From Nitrosomonas sp. (lineage in GTDB: Bacteria > Pseudomonadota > Gammaproteobacteria > Burkholderiales > Nitrosomonadaceae), in NCBI RefSeq assembly GCF_019752415.1, contig NZ_JAIEME010000002.1:1-64000 (forward strand): a DNA stretch of 64,000 nucleotides. The letters run 5' to 3'. The translations under genes and the position numbers were made by a program. Positions within the stretch are counted from its first letter, which is position 1. Every line of letters begins with the position of its first letter. The notes under the pieces are model-generated. The model searched no databases, was not told the DNA's origin, and worked only from the letters and a program-made list of their open reading frames with translations. Of the stretch, positions 26,883-34,538 are shown piece after piece.

Positions 26883-27901
26883 GATAAAACACCTTCTGGC
26901 AAATTGTCTGCCAAATCCTGCAAATGTTGATATTGGGGTTTCAAACCTTCAGAGGTTATTTTCTGAATAAGCGCAAATGTGGCGCGGTTCAAAGGACAGG
27001 AAAACTTCCCAGCAAGTCGAATAAGATGACCGGTATAGGCATCGATTTCTGTGCGAGGATGTTCGGCGTGAATATCGGGAGCCATGGAGCAATACGTCCC
27101 GCGTAACGATGGACGAAAAAACATAGCCATCAGCGCCGGTAGCCAAGGTGTGCGCAGAATCAGGGATACTGTATCGGGATGAAAGGGTCCGATACGTGCA
27201 AGCGGAATTTTCGCATGTTGGAGAATCGCATAATTTTCAAGAAGCAGTGCAAAAAAGAGCGCCTTAGCCAGTTGACCAGTCAGTAACTCCCCATTATCCA
27301 CGCCCGCCATCGCCGCCAGTGGTGAGATGGCCGCATTGTACATCAGCTTGGTTGCTTTATAAGGCCGGATATCCGGAACAAGTTCGACAGGAAACAACTT
27401 AGCTTTTCCCAGTGCACTAGCCAGTGATATTATTTCAGCCTGTTCATCGGCAGTGATTGATCGGCGTGCCCCGATATGCAGGCTACCCGGTCGCGTGATT
27501 CGTGTTACGGGACGATCGCGTTGGCATTCCGATACAAAAGAAGCAATACCCTCGCACGCATGATCGCGTTGCTCCAGTTCCGGATCAAAACCATTCTGAA
27601 TCGGTACTAAGAATGCATCGTCCGGCAAAAGAGCAAGTACTGCTGGATTATCATAAGTTTTGGTGCAAAGCAGAATAAAACCCTCATCCGGCGGAACCCA
27701 ATCATCAAAAGCCACGATGGGTATCTGTTGCGTTCCCGGTCCAACCACCGTTATGCCGTTTTCTCTACCGTGTGCGATTTTGCTGGAATGATTGTCAATT
27801 AGGATCACGGAATAACCGCCCTGGGCCAAAGCCCATCCAAGCGCTGTGCCAATACCGCCTACGCCAAAAATATGGATCGGCTTGTTGAGTAATCGAGGCA
27901 T
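26879..27901 (-). CDS. ketopantoate reductase family protein (ApbA/PanE-like)
   Basis: 340 residues. The N-terminal NADP site is IFGVGGIGTALGWALAQGG; the C-terminal ApbA_C domain contains the Lys/Asn region ATKLMYNAAISPLAAMAG. The overall pattern (LLCTKTYDNPAVL, PIQNGFDPE) is that of 2-dehydropantoate 2-reductase relatives. Translational coupling to an SDR epimerase argues that it may act on a different 2-keto or sugar substrate rather than being the housekeeping PanE. No other pantothenate gene is nearby. Confidence 0.8.
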   Translation of the reverse strand: MPRLLNKPIHIFGVGGIGTALGWALAQGGYSVILIDNHSSKIAHGRENGITVVGPGTQQIPIVAFDDWVPPDEGFILLCTKTYDNPAVLALLPDDAFLVPIQNGFDPELEQRDHACEGIASFVSECQRDRPVTRITRPGSLHIGARRSITADEQAEIISLASALGKAKLFPVELVPDIRPYKATKLMYNAAISPLAAMAGVDNGELLTGQLAKALFFALLLENYAILQHAKIPLARIGPFHPDTVSLILRTPWLPALMAMFFRPSLRGTYCSMAPDIHAEHPRTEIDAYTGHLIRLAGKFSCPLNRATFALIQKITSEGLKPQYQHLQDLADNLPEGVLS

Positions 27902-28010
27902 CTATCTAGAAATCCGATAAATTGATCGAATTAAACAGCAATGCGGGTTCCATGGAATTAGTCTCGATGCAAAATAAGGCATAGGCATATTCGATAAATA
28001 CCTCACTGAG

Positions 28011-28490
28011 TTATTTATCGGTTGATTTCGTTATGTCTGACAACGTGGTGAGTATCCGTTGCCGGAGACTCGGACTAGCGCCGAGCACTATTCCAGCGAT
28101 TAATGCCGTCAGCACAAAATCACTACTCTTAACATTGGATTTAGCAACAATATCGCCGATCACGGCTCCCAACTGAGCGGTCGGATCATCGGCAGTCTGC
28201 TCTGGGAGATTGTTGCTTTTGAGCGGCACTGCCCGGCTTTGCTGTGCAATAACCAATAACAAGATTGCCGCAAAGAACACCACGACACCCCCCACAATCA
28301 CACCGGCTTGCCAAGGTGGAAATGTTTCCGCTAACGATAAGTACAAGCCATAAAGCATAAAAACCATGCCAACTACCACGGCCATCACAGCCAATCCCAA
28401 CAGCGACATCATGATGGCTAATTTGACCGAGCTTCGCCATAGTTTGGCCTGTTCCGCAGCGACGATCTCTGCAAGCAATTTGGGCAACAC
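28011..28490 (-). CDS. phage-holin-like inner-membrane protein (DUF1469 / YqjE-like)
   Basis: 159 residues with two TM helices (LLGLAVMAVVVGMVFMLYGLYL and AGVIVGGVVVFFAAILLLVIA) and a C-terminal hydrophobic stretch (FVLTALIAGIVLGASPSL). It lies 13 bp downstream of the DUF883 gene; YqjD(DUF883)-YqjE-YqjK-like clusters have the same order. Function unknown; probably membrane stress related. A truncated copy of its N-terminus remains at 20819-20878. Confidence 0.8.
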   Translation of the reverse strand: MLPKLLAEIVAAEQAKLWRSSVKLAIMMSLLGLAVMAVVVGMVFMLYGLYLSLAETFPPWQAGVIVGGVVVFFAAILLLVIAQQSRAVPLKSNNLPEQTADDPTAQLGAVIGDIVAKSNVKSSDFVLTALIAGIVLGASPSLRQRILTTLSDITKSTDK

Positions 28491-28503
28491 TTATGTCAGC
28501 CGT

Positions 28504-28791
28504 TTAACGTTTATTACTCAGTAGCATACCGATCACGAAACCGCTGCCGAAAGCGACAAGTGCGCTGGTAAGCGGGCGTTCTTCGATATACTTCTCCACA
28601 CTTTCTCCGGCCGCTTTAGTCTGGTCACGTACCTGTTTTTCCGTATCCTGAGCCAGATCGACAACTTTATCACCGTGCTTACCTGCCATATCCTTCACTG
28701 AAGTCATCAACGATCCAATATCTGTCCGAAGACTGGTCAAATCCTTTTTTAACTGTTCCATCTCTTTACTAAATTCATCTGTTGTTGCCAT
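28504..28791 (-). CDS. DUF883 family protein (ElaB/YqjD-like), copy 2
   Basis: 95 residues, paralog of the protein at 20892. A charged helical domain (FSKEMEQLKKDLTSLRTDIG), then VEKYIEERPLTSAL, and a C-terminal TM helix ending SNKR. I use ATG 28791 (MATTDEF), which matches the paralog start; an ATG seven codons upstream is possible. It is followed by the holin-like gene and preceded by a 25-aa membrane-peptide ORF; operator site 8 lies farther upstream. Confidence 0.9.
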   Translation of the reverse strand: MATTDEFSKEMEQLKKDLTSLRTDIGSLMTSVKDMAGKHGDKVVDLAQDTEKQVRDQTKAAGESVEKYIEERPLTSALVAFGSGFVIGMLLSNKR

Positions 28792-28974
28792 GGTTGTTCT
28801 CCGTTTAAACAAATTGATTCGATAATTTTTTAACTAAATAACAAGAAATCGATCGAATAGTTTTTTTGCCAATTCTGTTCAAATGTTGCACTCTCAACAG
28901 AATACCTTCAAGCAATATGACGTGCTAAATTTCCAACACTGCCATCGATTCAATCGATACGTTCAGCGTTGCTC

Positions 28975-29052
28975 TTAGTTGTTAAGCAGATAAATGATGA
29001 CCAATACGATTGCCGGTATCCCGAGCAGCCACCCTAGAAAATATTTACCCAT
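28975..29052 (-). CDS. 25-aa single-pass membrane peptide
   Basis: A 25-codon ORF: a short charged start (MGKYF), one hydrophobic segment (LGWLLGIPAIVLVIIYLL) and NN at the end. A strong Shine-Dalgarno (AAAGGAGATTCAA before ATG) supports translation. It lies between operator site 8 and the DUF883-holin pair, in the same direction. No family assigned; the pattern resembles small stress-induced membrane peptides. Confidence 0.65.
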   Translation of the reverse strand: MGKYFLGWLLGIPAIVLVIIYLLNN

Positions 29053-29252
29053 TTGAATCTCCTTTGCAGAATTAGGACTACTGATTTGTTAACCCAATAC
29101 GTTGCCGATCGAGTAGTGGTGCAGCAATGTGTAAGATTTTCACGAACGTACCGCGGTTACGAATCAGGGGGAGTCTAAAGCCCGGCCCGATCGTGTCATA
29201 CAAAACACATCGCCACACATACTGCACATTACAGTACGAATCGGCTGTCGTA

Positions 29253-29268
29253 TGTACGGTGCCGCACA
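29253..29268. promoter_or_regulatory. putative Crp/Fnr-type operator, site 8
   Basis: TGTACGGTGCCGCACA. Its centre is ~208 bp upstream of the 25-aa ORF (start 29052). It is followed immediately by the end of the AI-2E gene (stop 29298). Confidence 0.7.
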
Positions 29269-29297
29269 AAAGATGCAGATCGAGCGGATAATTGCTC

Positions 29298-30404
29298 TCA
29301 ATTGCGTACCTCGGGGGGATTTTCTATCCCCGTCGCAGGATGTGCCGTCCATAGTTGAGTCAGCATAACGCCCACCGCCAGGATCGGGGGACCGATGAAA
29401 ATTCCGATAAAACCATAGGCGACGATACCGCCAGTCACACCCAGAAAAGTCAGCAGAAAGGACAAACTACTGCCGCGGCTAATGAGATAGGGCCTGACAA
29501 CGTTGTCGATGCTGCTGATCACCAATACGCCCCACAACACCATGAAAATTGCCCAGCCGTAGGATTCCTGATAGAGAAACCAAACGCTGGCACCGCCCCA
29601 TATCAAGGTTGGCCCCATTGGAATCATGGCTAGAAAGAAAGTGGCGGCGCCCAGCAGAAAAGCGCCCGGCACTCCGGCAATGAAAAAACCGATGGTGGCG
29701 GCAATGGCCTGCGCTAATGCCGCGCCGAAAATGCCATGCACAACTCCGGTCACGGTCTGATGGATCATTGTCAGAGGCTCTGCACCGAGACTACCGGCAA
29801 GCAGCTTCGCCATCCCATTTCGCAGCGCCTGTATCAGGGCTTCGCCATCGCGGTAGAAAAAGAAACCAATGAATGCGGCGAACACCATCTGCAGCAGGCT
29901 TTGACCAATTACATTGCCCAAGTTAAGAAGAAAATTTCTGACCGGCTCGAGCAGCTCTTTGAATAGCATCACCGCTTCCTTCCCGCCGGAAGCAAGGCCT
30001 TGCCAATAACTATTGAGTCGCTCACCGAACAGAGGAAGCTCTTTAAGCCATACCGGCGGCTCAATCGGACCGTGTTCCAGAAATACTTTGACTGTGTCGA
30101 AAGTGGCAGTCACATTGTCCGCCAAACTGACAGCAAGCAGCGCTGATGGGATAATTACCAACATAATCAGCAGCATTACCATTAGTAATGACGCCAACGC
30201 AGGTTTTCCCCATAACGCCTTGCGCAAGCACAGATAAAGCGGCCAAGTCGAAATGCACACCACCATTGCGAACACGATCGCAGGAATGAACGGATGGATA
30301 ACCAGGTAGCAGCTAATGAAAACGAGAACGATTACGGCAAGCTGGATGAATTGCAGAATATGTTTTTCCATACTCATCTTTGCTTTTCTTTGGTTAATGC
30401 CCAT
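29298..30404 (-). CDS. AI-2E family transporter (PerM/TqsA-like)
   Basis: 368 residues with about eight TM helices. The family region is present: RNFLLNLGNVIGQSLLQMVFAAFIGFFFYRDGE, VVHGIFGAALAQAIAATIGFF, GAATFFLAMIPMGPTLIWG and GFIGIFIGPPILAVGVML. Such proteins are permeases of unclear substrate; the AI-2 label comes from one E. coli member. ATG 30404 has AAGGAA 4 nt upstream. No palindromic operator is visible before it. Confidence 0.88.
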   Translation of the reverse strand: MGINQRKAKMSMEKHILQFIQLAVIVLVFISCYLVIHPFIPAIVFAMVVCISTWPLYLCLRKALWGKPALASLLMVMLLIMLVIIPSALLAVSLADNVTATFDTVKVFLEHGPIEPPVWLKELPLFGERLNSYWQGLASGGKEAVMLFKELLEPVRNFLLNLGNVIGQSLLQMVFAAFIGFFFYRDGEALIQALRNGMAKLLAGSLGAEPLTMIHQTVTGVVHGIFGAALAQAIAATIGFFIAGVPGAFLLGAATFFLAMIPMGPTLIWGGASVWFLYQESYGWAIFMVLWGVLVISSIDNVVRPYLISRGSSLSFLLTFLGVTGGIVAYGFIGIFIGPPILAVGVMLTQLWTAHPATGIENPPEVRN

Positions 30405-30646
30405 AGTATTCCTTGCGTGTGTACTTGCCGGTTTTCAGCGGAGTACCGCAATGTGTGCACGGCTCAACCTACGGCCTATTGGGGATTTATTTGATGGATC
30501 AAACAATAATGCTTACAAATGGCAATTGCGCGCGATTTTTCGCCGCGCGGACCCAAATTTACGAATAGGGTCTTTCTTCTATCTTTCGATAATCCACGCT
30601 AATCCGTGTGTGCATTAGCGTGAAACGGTCTAAAAGGTGATGAATT

Positions 30647-30949
30647 TCAATCTTTAAACTGCGCTTTCAATTTGGCGGCCGTATCTTGAACAGCGCTACT
30701 GAGTGTATTCCAAGTACTCTCCGCGTTGTCCTTCAGATGTTCCCACGCATCCTCGTTCGCTTTGTTCAGTTCTTGCAACTTAGTCTTCGTGGCATTAATT
30801 TTTTGCTCAAGCTCTTCAGCACAATTCTCATATTTAATTCGTACATCCGCTGCAGAACTTTTTGCTTCGGCTCTTAACTCGTCCAATTTGGCCTGTGCCA
30901 ACTCCACCTCAGCCTCTATCTTTTGTTGGTATGCTTTTTTCGTGCTCAT
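30647..30949 (-). CDS. small coiled-coil protein
   Basis: 100 residues, entirely helical and charged (YQQKIEAEVELAQAKLDELR, LEQKINATKTKLQELNKANE), with heptad spacing through most of its length and an amphipathic end (AVQDTAAKLKAQFKD). No signal peptide or TM segment. ATG 30949 has AAGGAG 8 nt upstream. It lies 63 bp downstream of the small lipoprotein gene at 31013, in the same direction. Similar 'sll1863-type' stress proteins exist; the function is unknown. Confidence 0.8.
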   Translation of the reverse strand: MSTKKAYQQKIEAEVELAQAKLDELRAEAKSSAADVRIKYENCAEELEQKINATKTKLQELNKANEDAWEHLKDNAESTWNTLSSAVQDTAAKLKAQFKD

Positions 30950-31012
30950 AATATTATCTCCTTGGTTAATCAATTTAAAACCGGCTTTCAAGCTTCATGG
31001 CACGTAGGCATA

Positions 31013-31237
31013 CTACCTGCCAGCATCTTTAGCGCTTTCTTTAATTGCTTTGCCGGCATCATCCAGTTCATGACCCACATCTTCGGCTGCATCACGAATT
31101 TTCTCGCCAGGACGGCGATCCAATGCGTCATCAACTTTATTCATCACCTTTTCGCTGCCCGTTTGCTTGTTATCACAGGCAGGTAACGTAAGAAGCGTTG
31201 CACCGATTATTAGTATAAGAAGGTAATAAGGTTTCAT
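31013..31237 (-). CDS. small lipoprotein (entericidin-like charged tail)
   Basis: 74 residues. N-terminal signal with lipobox LPAC (YLLILIIGATLLTLPAC), then a charged, amphipathic mature part (SEKVMNKVDDALDRRPGEKI; GHELDDAGKAIKESAKDAG). Related tiny lipoproteins are common beside CsbD/DUF883 genes. Operator site 9 lies ~258 bp upstream, but 146 bp of that is the inserted repeat copy 3; without the element the distance would be ~112 bp, as for other genes of the set. Confidence 0.8.
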   Translation of the reverse strand: MKPYYLLILIIGATLLTLPACDNKQTGSEKVMNKVDDALDRRPGEKIRDAAEDVGHELDDAGKAIKESAKDAGR

Positions 31238-31303
31238 TTTCAGTTCTCCATTTTTTCGTTTGAGTTATATTCGTCACGCCATTGCCGCTAATCGCACATT
31301 ATC

Positions 31304-31449
31304 TAACAGGCCGTTGAAAAACGTATTCGAGGCAGCCGTTGCAAGGCAAAACAGGCGAAAAAGCGCAGTTTATGCTTAATAAATGAGCATTTTGAGTCTG
31401 TTTTTAACACCGCAGCGGCAACGCAGATAGTTTTTCAACGGCCTGCTAA
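31304..31449. repeat. dispersed ~146-bp inverted-repeat element, copy 3
   Basis: Terminal inverted repeats TAACAGGCCGTTGAAAAACG and AGTTTTTCAACGGCCTGCTAA, with the same interior as copy 2. It lies between operator site 9 and the small lipoprotein gene, as expected of a mobile non-autonomous element that jumped into a promoter region. Confidence 0.9.
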
Positions 31450-31487
31450 CTGCTACGCAGATTCTATTACTTGCATCAAGAATCGTC

Positions 31488-31503
31488 TGTGCGGTATCGT
31501 ACA
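31488..31503. promoter_or_regulatory. putative Crp/Fnr-type operator, site 9
   Basis: TGTGCGGTATCGTACA. It lies just downstream of the DUF3185 gene and upstream of repeat copy 3; its natural target is probably the lipoprotein gene at 31013-31237. Confidence 0.65.
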
Positions 31504-31519
31504 GACCGGTTTAGGAGTA

Positions 31520-31738
31520 TTAACTCCTTCTGCCAATAACCAAAAGTAATTCACCAGCTAGAATGGCGCTCACACCTGCCCAGACAGGGATATTGACAGA
31601 TTGTTTTTCATCGACCGGCAAATGGAGTGCTCCGACATTGGCTTGATGAGTCTCCTCGGTATAGCTAAAACCGCCATACGCAAGACCCAAGGCACCTGCA
31701 ATGATCAATAGGGTGGCTAATATTCTTGTTAAATCCAT
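31520..31738 (-). CDS. DUF3185 membrane protein
   Basis: 72 residues with two TM helices (ILATLLIIAGALGLAYGGFSYT and VWAGVSAILAGELLLVIG) flanking a short polar loop; the pattern ALGLAYGGFSYT.ET matches DUF3185. ATG 31738 with GGAG 8 nt upstream is preferred over an upstream ATG at 31798. It is 69 bp downstream of the 47-aa membrane protein gene, in the same direction. Function unknown. Confidence 0.85.
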   Translation of the reverse strand: MDLTRILATLLIIAGALGLAYGGFSYTEETHQANVGALHLPVDEKQSVNIPVWAGVSAILAGELLLVIGRRS

Positions 31739-31807
31739 TTTGTTTTCTCCGCAAAGTAATGTCGAAATTGTTTCTGAAAACGAACCGGAAGGAATCAAGC
31801 CGGAAGA

Positions 31808-31951
31808 TTACCCTCGGCCTTGAATGACCCGGAGCAATATCACAATAAGCGCTATGACCAGGAGCAAGTGAATAAATCCACCCATCGTGGTCGACGAAAC
31901 AAGCCCAAGTATCCACAGAATGATTAACACTAACGCAATAGTTTCTAACAT
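31808..31951 (-). CDS. lmo0937/DUF5670-type small membrane protein (47 aa)
   Basis: 47 residues: two hydrophobic helices (TIALVLIILWILGLVSS and FIHLLLVIALIVILLRVIQG) joined by TTMGG. This matches the lmo0937-type family (L..IA.vLlilWllGlv.. GG.iHlLLviAlivil.r.i.g), widespread in stress regulons. The region upstream up to 32137 contains operator site 10. A Shine-Dalgarno (CCGGAGACATACT) is present. Its length hides it from many gene callers. Confidence 0.88.
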   Translation of the reverse strand: MLETIALVLIILWILGLVSSTTMGGFIHLLLVIALIVILLRVIQGRG

Positions 31952-32136
31952 AGTATGTCTCCGGTGATGAGTTGATAGAGAATTTGAGAAAACGAAGTTT
32001 TGCTAATGAATCCGTATTGCGTGCCTCGATTGCTGTACTTTTGGGTCGCTCGTCACGATGTATCTGCGATACTTTGTTCTCATAAACCCTGAAATCTGGT
32101 TATGACAGGATTAAATACATTAAACCGGGAAGGGTC

Positions 32137-32152
32137 TGTGCGATAGCGCACA
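32137..32152. promoter_or_regulatory. putative Crp/Fnr-type operator, site 10 (best match)
   Basis: TGTGCGATAGCGCACA, within TCTGTGCGATAGCGCACAGA. It lies in the divergent region between the 47-aa membrane protein (start 31951) and Crp/Fnr paralog 2 (start 32309). Confidence 0.8.
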
Positions 32153-32308
32153 GAAACTATCTTTTTTGATCTTTGTATTAAGCGCTTGCAACCTTTGCTG
32201 TTAGCTTGAAACGGTCATGGGCGAAGAGCCTGGGTGTATATGCGTGATGGCGAACAAAGAAAACTGATTTGGGTTATTCTAGAGTACTTACTCAGAATGG
32301 AAGCTTCT

Positions 32309-33043
32309 ATGCTCACCCCACCTCAGCCGTCTCTAACCGCTCCACAGCAGAATCATCTTTTGGCTGCCTTGCCAGCCGAAGTTCAGAGCCGTTTGTTTCC
32401 AGATCTTGAACTGGTGTCACTGCCGCTTGGTAAGGTTTTGTATGAATCCGGGGATACTTTGCGCCATGTCTATTTTCCGACCGACTCTATCGTATCGCTG
32501 CTTTACGTGATGGAAAGCGGCGCATCAGCGGAAATTTCTGTGGTAGGTAACGATGGCCTTATCGGCATTGCTTTATTTATGGGGGGTGAAAGCACACCGA
32601 GCCGGGGAGTCGTACAAAGCGCCGGTCATGCCTACCGGCTGCTGGGATCGCGGCTCAAGGAAGAATTCAATCGCCACACTGGTTTTTTACTCCTCATGCT
32701 GCGCTATACACAGGCCTTGATTACACAAATGGCCCAGACAGCGGTGTGCAATCGTCACCATTCGATAGAACAGCAACTGTGCCGCTGGCTGCTGCTTTCG
32801 CTGGATCGTTTACCGGACAATCAATTGACGATGACCCAGGAGCTGATCGCCAACATGCTGGGCGTGCGCCGCGAGGGCGTCACCGATGCGGCCGGCAAGT
32901 TGCAAAAACTCGGCGTGATCGAATACAACCGCGGGCATATCACGGTATTGGATCGGCCCAGACTGGAGCAGCTAAGTTGCGAATGTTACGCCGTAGTCAA
33001 ACGAGAAACTGATCGCTTGTTGCCCGATTCTTCCCCGCGCTAG
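32309..33043 (+). CDS. Crp/Fnr-family transcriptional regulator, paralog 2
   Basis: 244 residues from this start. A cNMP-like beta-roll (YESGDTLRHVYFPTDSIVSL, VVGNDGLIGIALFMGG), dimer helix QTAVCNRHHSIEQQLCRWLL, and winged helix with HTH MTQELIANMLGVRREGVTDA. It is highly similar to paralog 1, including the recognition helix, so both probably bind the same site. ATG 32309 is favoured by GGAAG 5 nt upstream and by alignment with paralog 1; in-frame ATGs exist at 32297 and 32234. Operator site 10, the best palindrome, lies upstream. Confidence 0.9.
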   Translation: MLTPPQPSLTAPQQNHLLAALPAEVQSRLFPDLELVSLPLGKVLYESGDTLRHVYFPTDSIVSLLYVMESGASAEISVVGNDGLIGIALFMGGESTPSRGVVQSAGHAYRLLGSRLKEEFNRHTGFLLLMLRYTQALITQMAQTAVCNRHHSIEQQLCRWLLLSLDRLPDNQLTMTQELIANMLGVRREGVTDAAGKLQKLGVIEYNRGHITVLDRPRLEQLSCECYAVVKRETDRLLPDSSPR

Positions 33044-33127
33044 ACTCAATAACTTACGGACAAAATCACCATAATTACGGAACACATTATATCAATCAGA
33101 TAAATACAAGTATTTCTGCACATTTTA

Positions 33128-33143
33128 TGTGTCGTAGCGCACA
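33128..33143. promoter_or_regulatory. putative Crp/Fnr-type operator, site 11
   Basis: TGTGTCGTAGCGCACA, followed by GAAA. Its centre is ~107 bp upstream of Crp/Fnr paralog 3 (start 33242). Confidence 0.7.
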
Positions 33144-33241
33144 GAAAATTGTGTGACTATCGTTTAAGTTACATCCTTTGGATGGTTTTGTACCTTTCTC
33201 GTACTACTCTGCGGGTTTTTCGTGGTAAAGGATAATTAAAA

Positions 33242-33949
33242 ATGTCAGTTGTAATACCAGTACAAGTGACCAATCACCTGATTAGATGTTTGTCACGTGA
33301 GGAACGAAACCGGTTTCTACAGCATTGCGAATCCGTAAATCTGGTTTTCGGCGATATCCTGTGTGAACTGGATCAGCCCATCCAGCATGTATACTTTCCT
33401 CTTGCCGGCTTCATCTCCCTGGTGATATCAATGGAAGATCATCAACCTCTGGAAGTAGGATTGATCGGCAATGAAGGTATGCTCGGCGCAACACTCGCGC
33501 TGGGAATCGCTGATGCGCCACTGAAGGCAGTGGTGCAAGGTTCCGGTAGTGCGCTACGGATGACAGCCGCACAATTTCAGCTCGAGTTGCGCAACAGTCC
33601 CAGCATGCTATCCACACTCAACAGTTATCTGTATGTATTGGTGATGCAATTGTCGCAAACCGCTGCCTGTACCCATTTTCATGAGATTGAACCGCGGCTG
33701 GCACGTTGGTTGCTGATGACGCACGACCGCGCACATGCTGATCATTTCCATCTCACGCAAGAATACCTCGCCGACATGCTCGGGGTACGCAGAAGTAGCA
33801 TCACCATCGCTGCGGGCAAGCTGCAACAGCAAAAACTCATCAGTTATATCCGTGGTGACATCAATATCCTTGATCGAAAGAAACTCGAGGCGGTGTCTTG
33901 CGAGTGTTACAGCTTACTGAACGATCACTACGCCAGATTGTTTCCTTAA
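33242..33949 (+). CDS. Crp/Fnr-family transcriptional regulator, paralog 3 (divergent)
   Basis: 235 residues with the same domain order (beta-roll LDQPIQHVYFPLAGFISLVI, IGNEGMLGATLALG; HTH LTQEYLADMLGVRRSSITIA; wing RGDINILDRKKL). It diverges from paralogs 1 and 2 in both ligand and DNA regions: the recognition helix reads RRSS instead of RREG, and the CNRHHSIEQQL segment is CTHFHEIEPRL. It may therefore respond to another signal or read a variant site. Its C-terminal CECY motif is shared with the other two. Operator site 11 is upstream. Confidence 0.9.
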   Translation: MSVVIPVQVTNHLIRCLSREERNRFLQHCESVNLVFGDILCELDQPIQHVYFPLAGFISLVISMEDHQPLEVGLIGNEGMLGATLALGIADAPLKAVVQGSGSALRMTAAQFQLELRNSPSMLSTLNSYLYVLVMQLSQTAACTHFHEIEPRLARWLLMTHDRAHADHFHLTQEYLADMLGVRRSSITIAAGKLQQQKLISYIRGDINILDRKKLEAVSCECYSLLNDHYARLFP

Positions 33950-34028
33950 TTCTATTTTCCTCTCAGCCTCCAATTTTGCATCTTCTTTGTTTGATCTCTG
34001 GAATAATCTAACTAGGAAATAAGGGCTA

Positions 34029-34044
34029 TGTACGATAACGCACA
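34029..34044. promoter_or_regulatory. putative Crp/Fnr-type operator, site 12
   Basis: TGTACGATAACGCACA, followed by GAAT. Its centre is ~86 bp upstream of the DUF4398-OmpA operon (start 34122). Confidence 0.75.
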
Positions 34045-34121
34045 GAATTGCTCACTGAGTCTGATGATAATGATCACAAGGTTGAACGCTACGCCGAAAA
34101 TTCCATTTAGGAGAATCAAAC

Positions 34122-34538
34122 ATGACTCATAGACTTACAATAATGAAAGTAATGGGCACGCACAGATCACCGTTGCAGCTTATAACCGCCGTTGCGATTC
34201 TGTTCTCGCTCGTTGCTTGTGCGACAGTTCCGCAGCCCCCAAACCAAGAACTAGCAGCTGCAGAAATGGCCATTAACAGTGCCGATCAAGCGCGCGCCGT
34301 GGACTATGCATCCGCTGAACTGCATGAAGCGCGGACAAAACTTGCCGCGGCTCGCGCTGCCGTTCAGCAGGAGAAAATGATATTGGCCCAGCAACTCGCC
34401 GAACAGTCCCGTGTTGATGCCGAATTAGCTTTAGCCAAGGCTGAAGCAACCAAGGCCAAGGCAATTAACGATGAAATGCTGAAAAGTACCGACGTCATGA
34501 AGCAGGAAATGCAACGCAATACGGGAGATAAACAATGA
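34122..34538 (+). CDS. DUF4398 lipoprotein
   Basis: 138 residues. A signal peptide with lipobox LVAC (VAILFSLVAC) is followed by a long alanine-rich helix (AAAEMAINSADQARAVDYAS, ELHEARTKLAAARAAVQQEK) that matches DUF4398. It has a good Shine-Dalgarno (AGGAG, 9 nt). It overlaps the following OmpA-like gene by 4 nt (ATGA). Probably an outer-membrane-anchored helical protein working with its OmpA partner at the peptidoglycan. Confidence 0.88.
   Translation: MTHRLTIMKVMGTHRSPLQLITAVAILFSLVACATVPQPPNQELAAAEMAINSADQARAVDYASAELHEARTKLAAARAAVQQEKMILAQQLAEQSRVDAELALAKAEATKAKAINDEMLKSTDVMKQEMQRNTGDKQ

Noticed and set aside
30416-30462. TGTGTAC...GTGTGCAC before the AI-2E gene as further operators
   Set aside because: Half-sites are present but no 16-bp palindrome with the right spacing.
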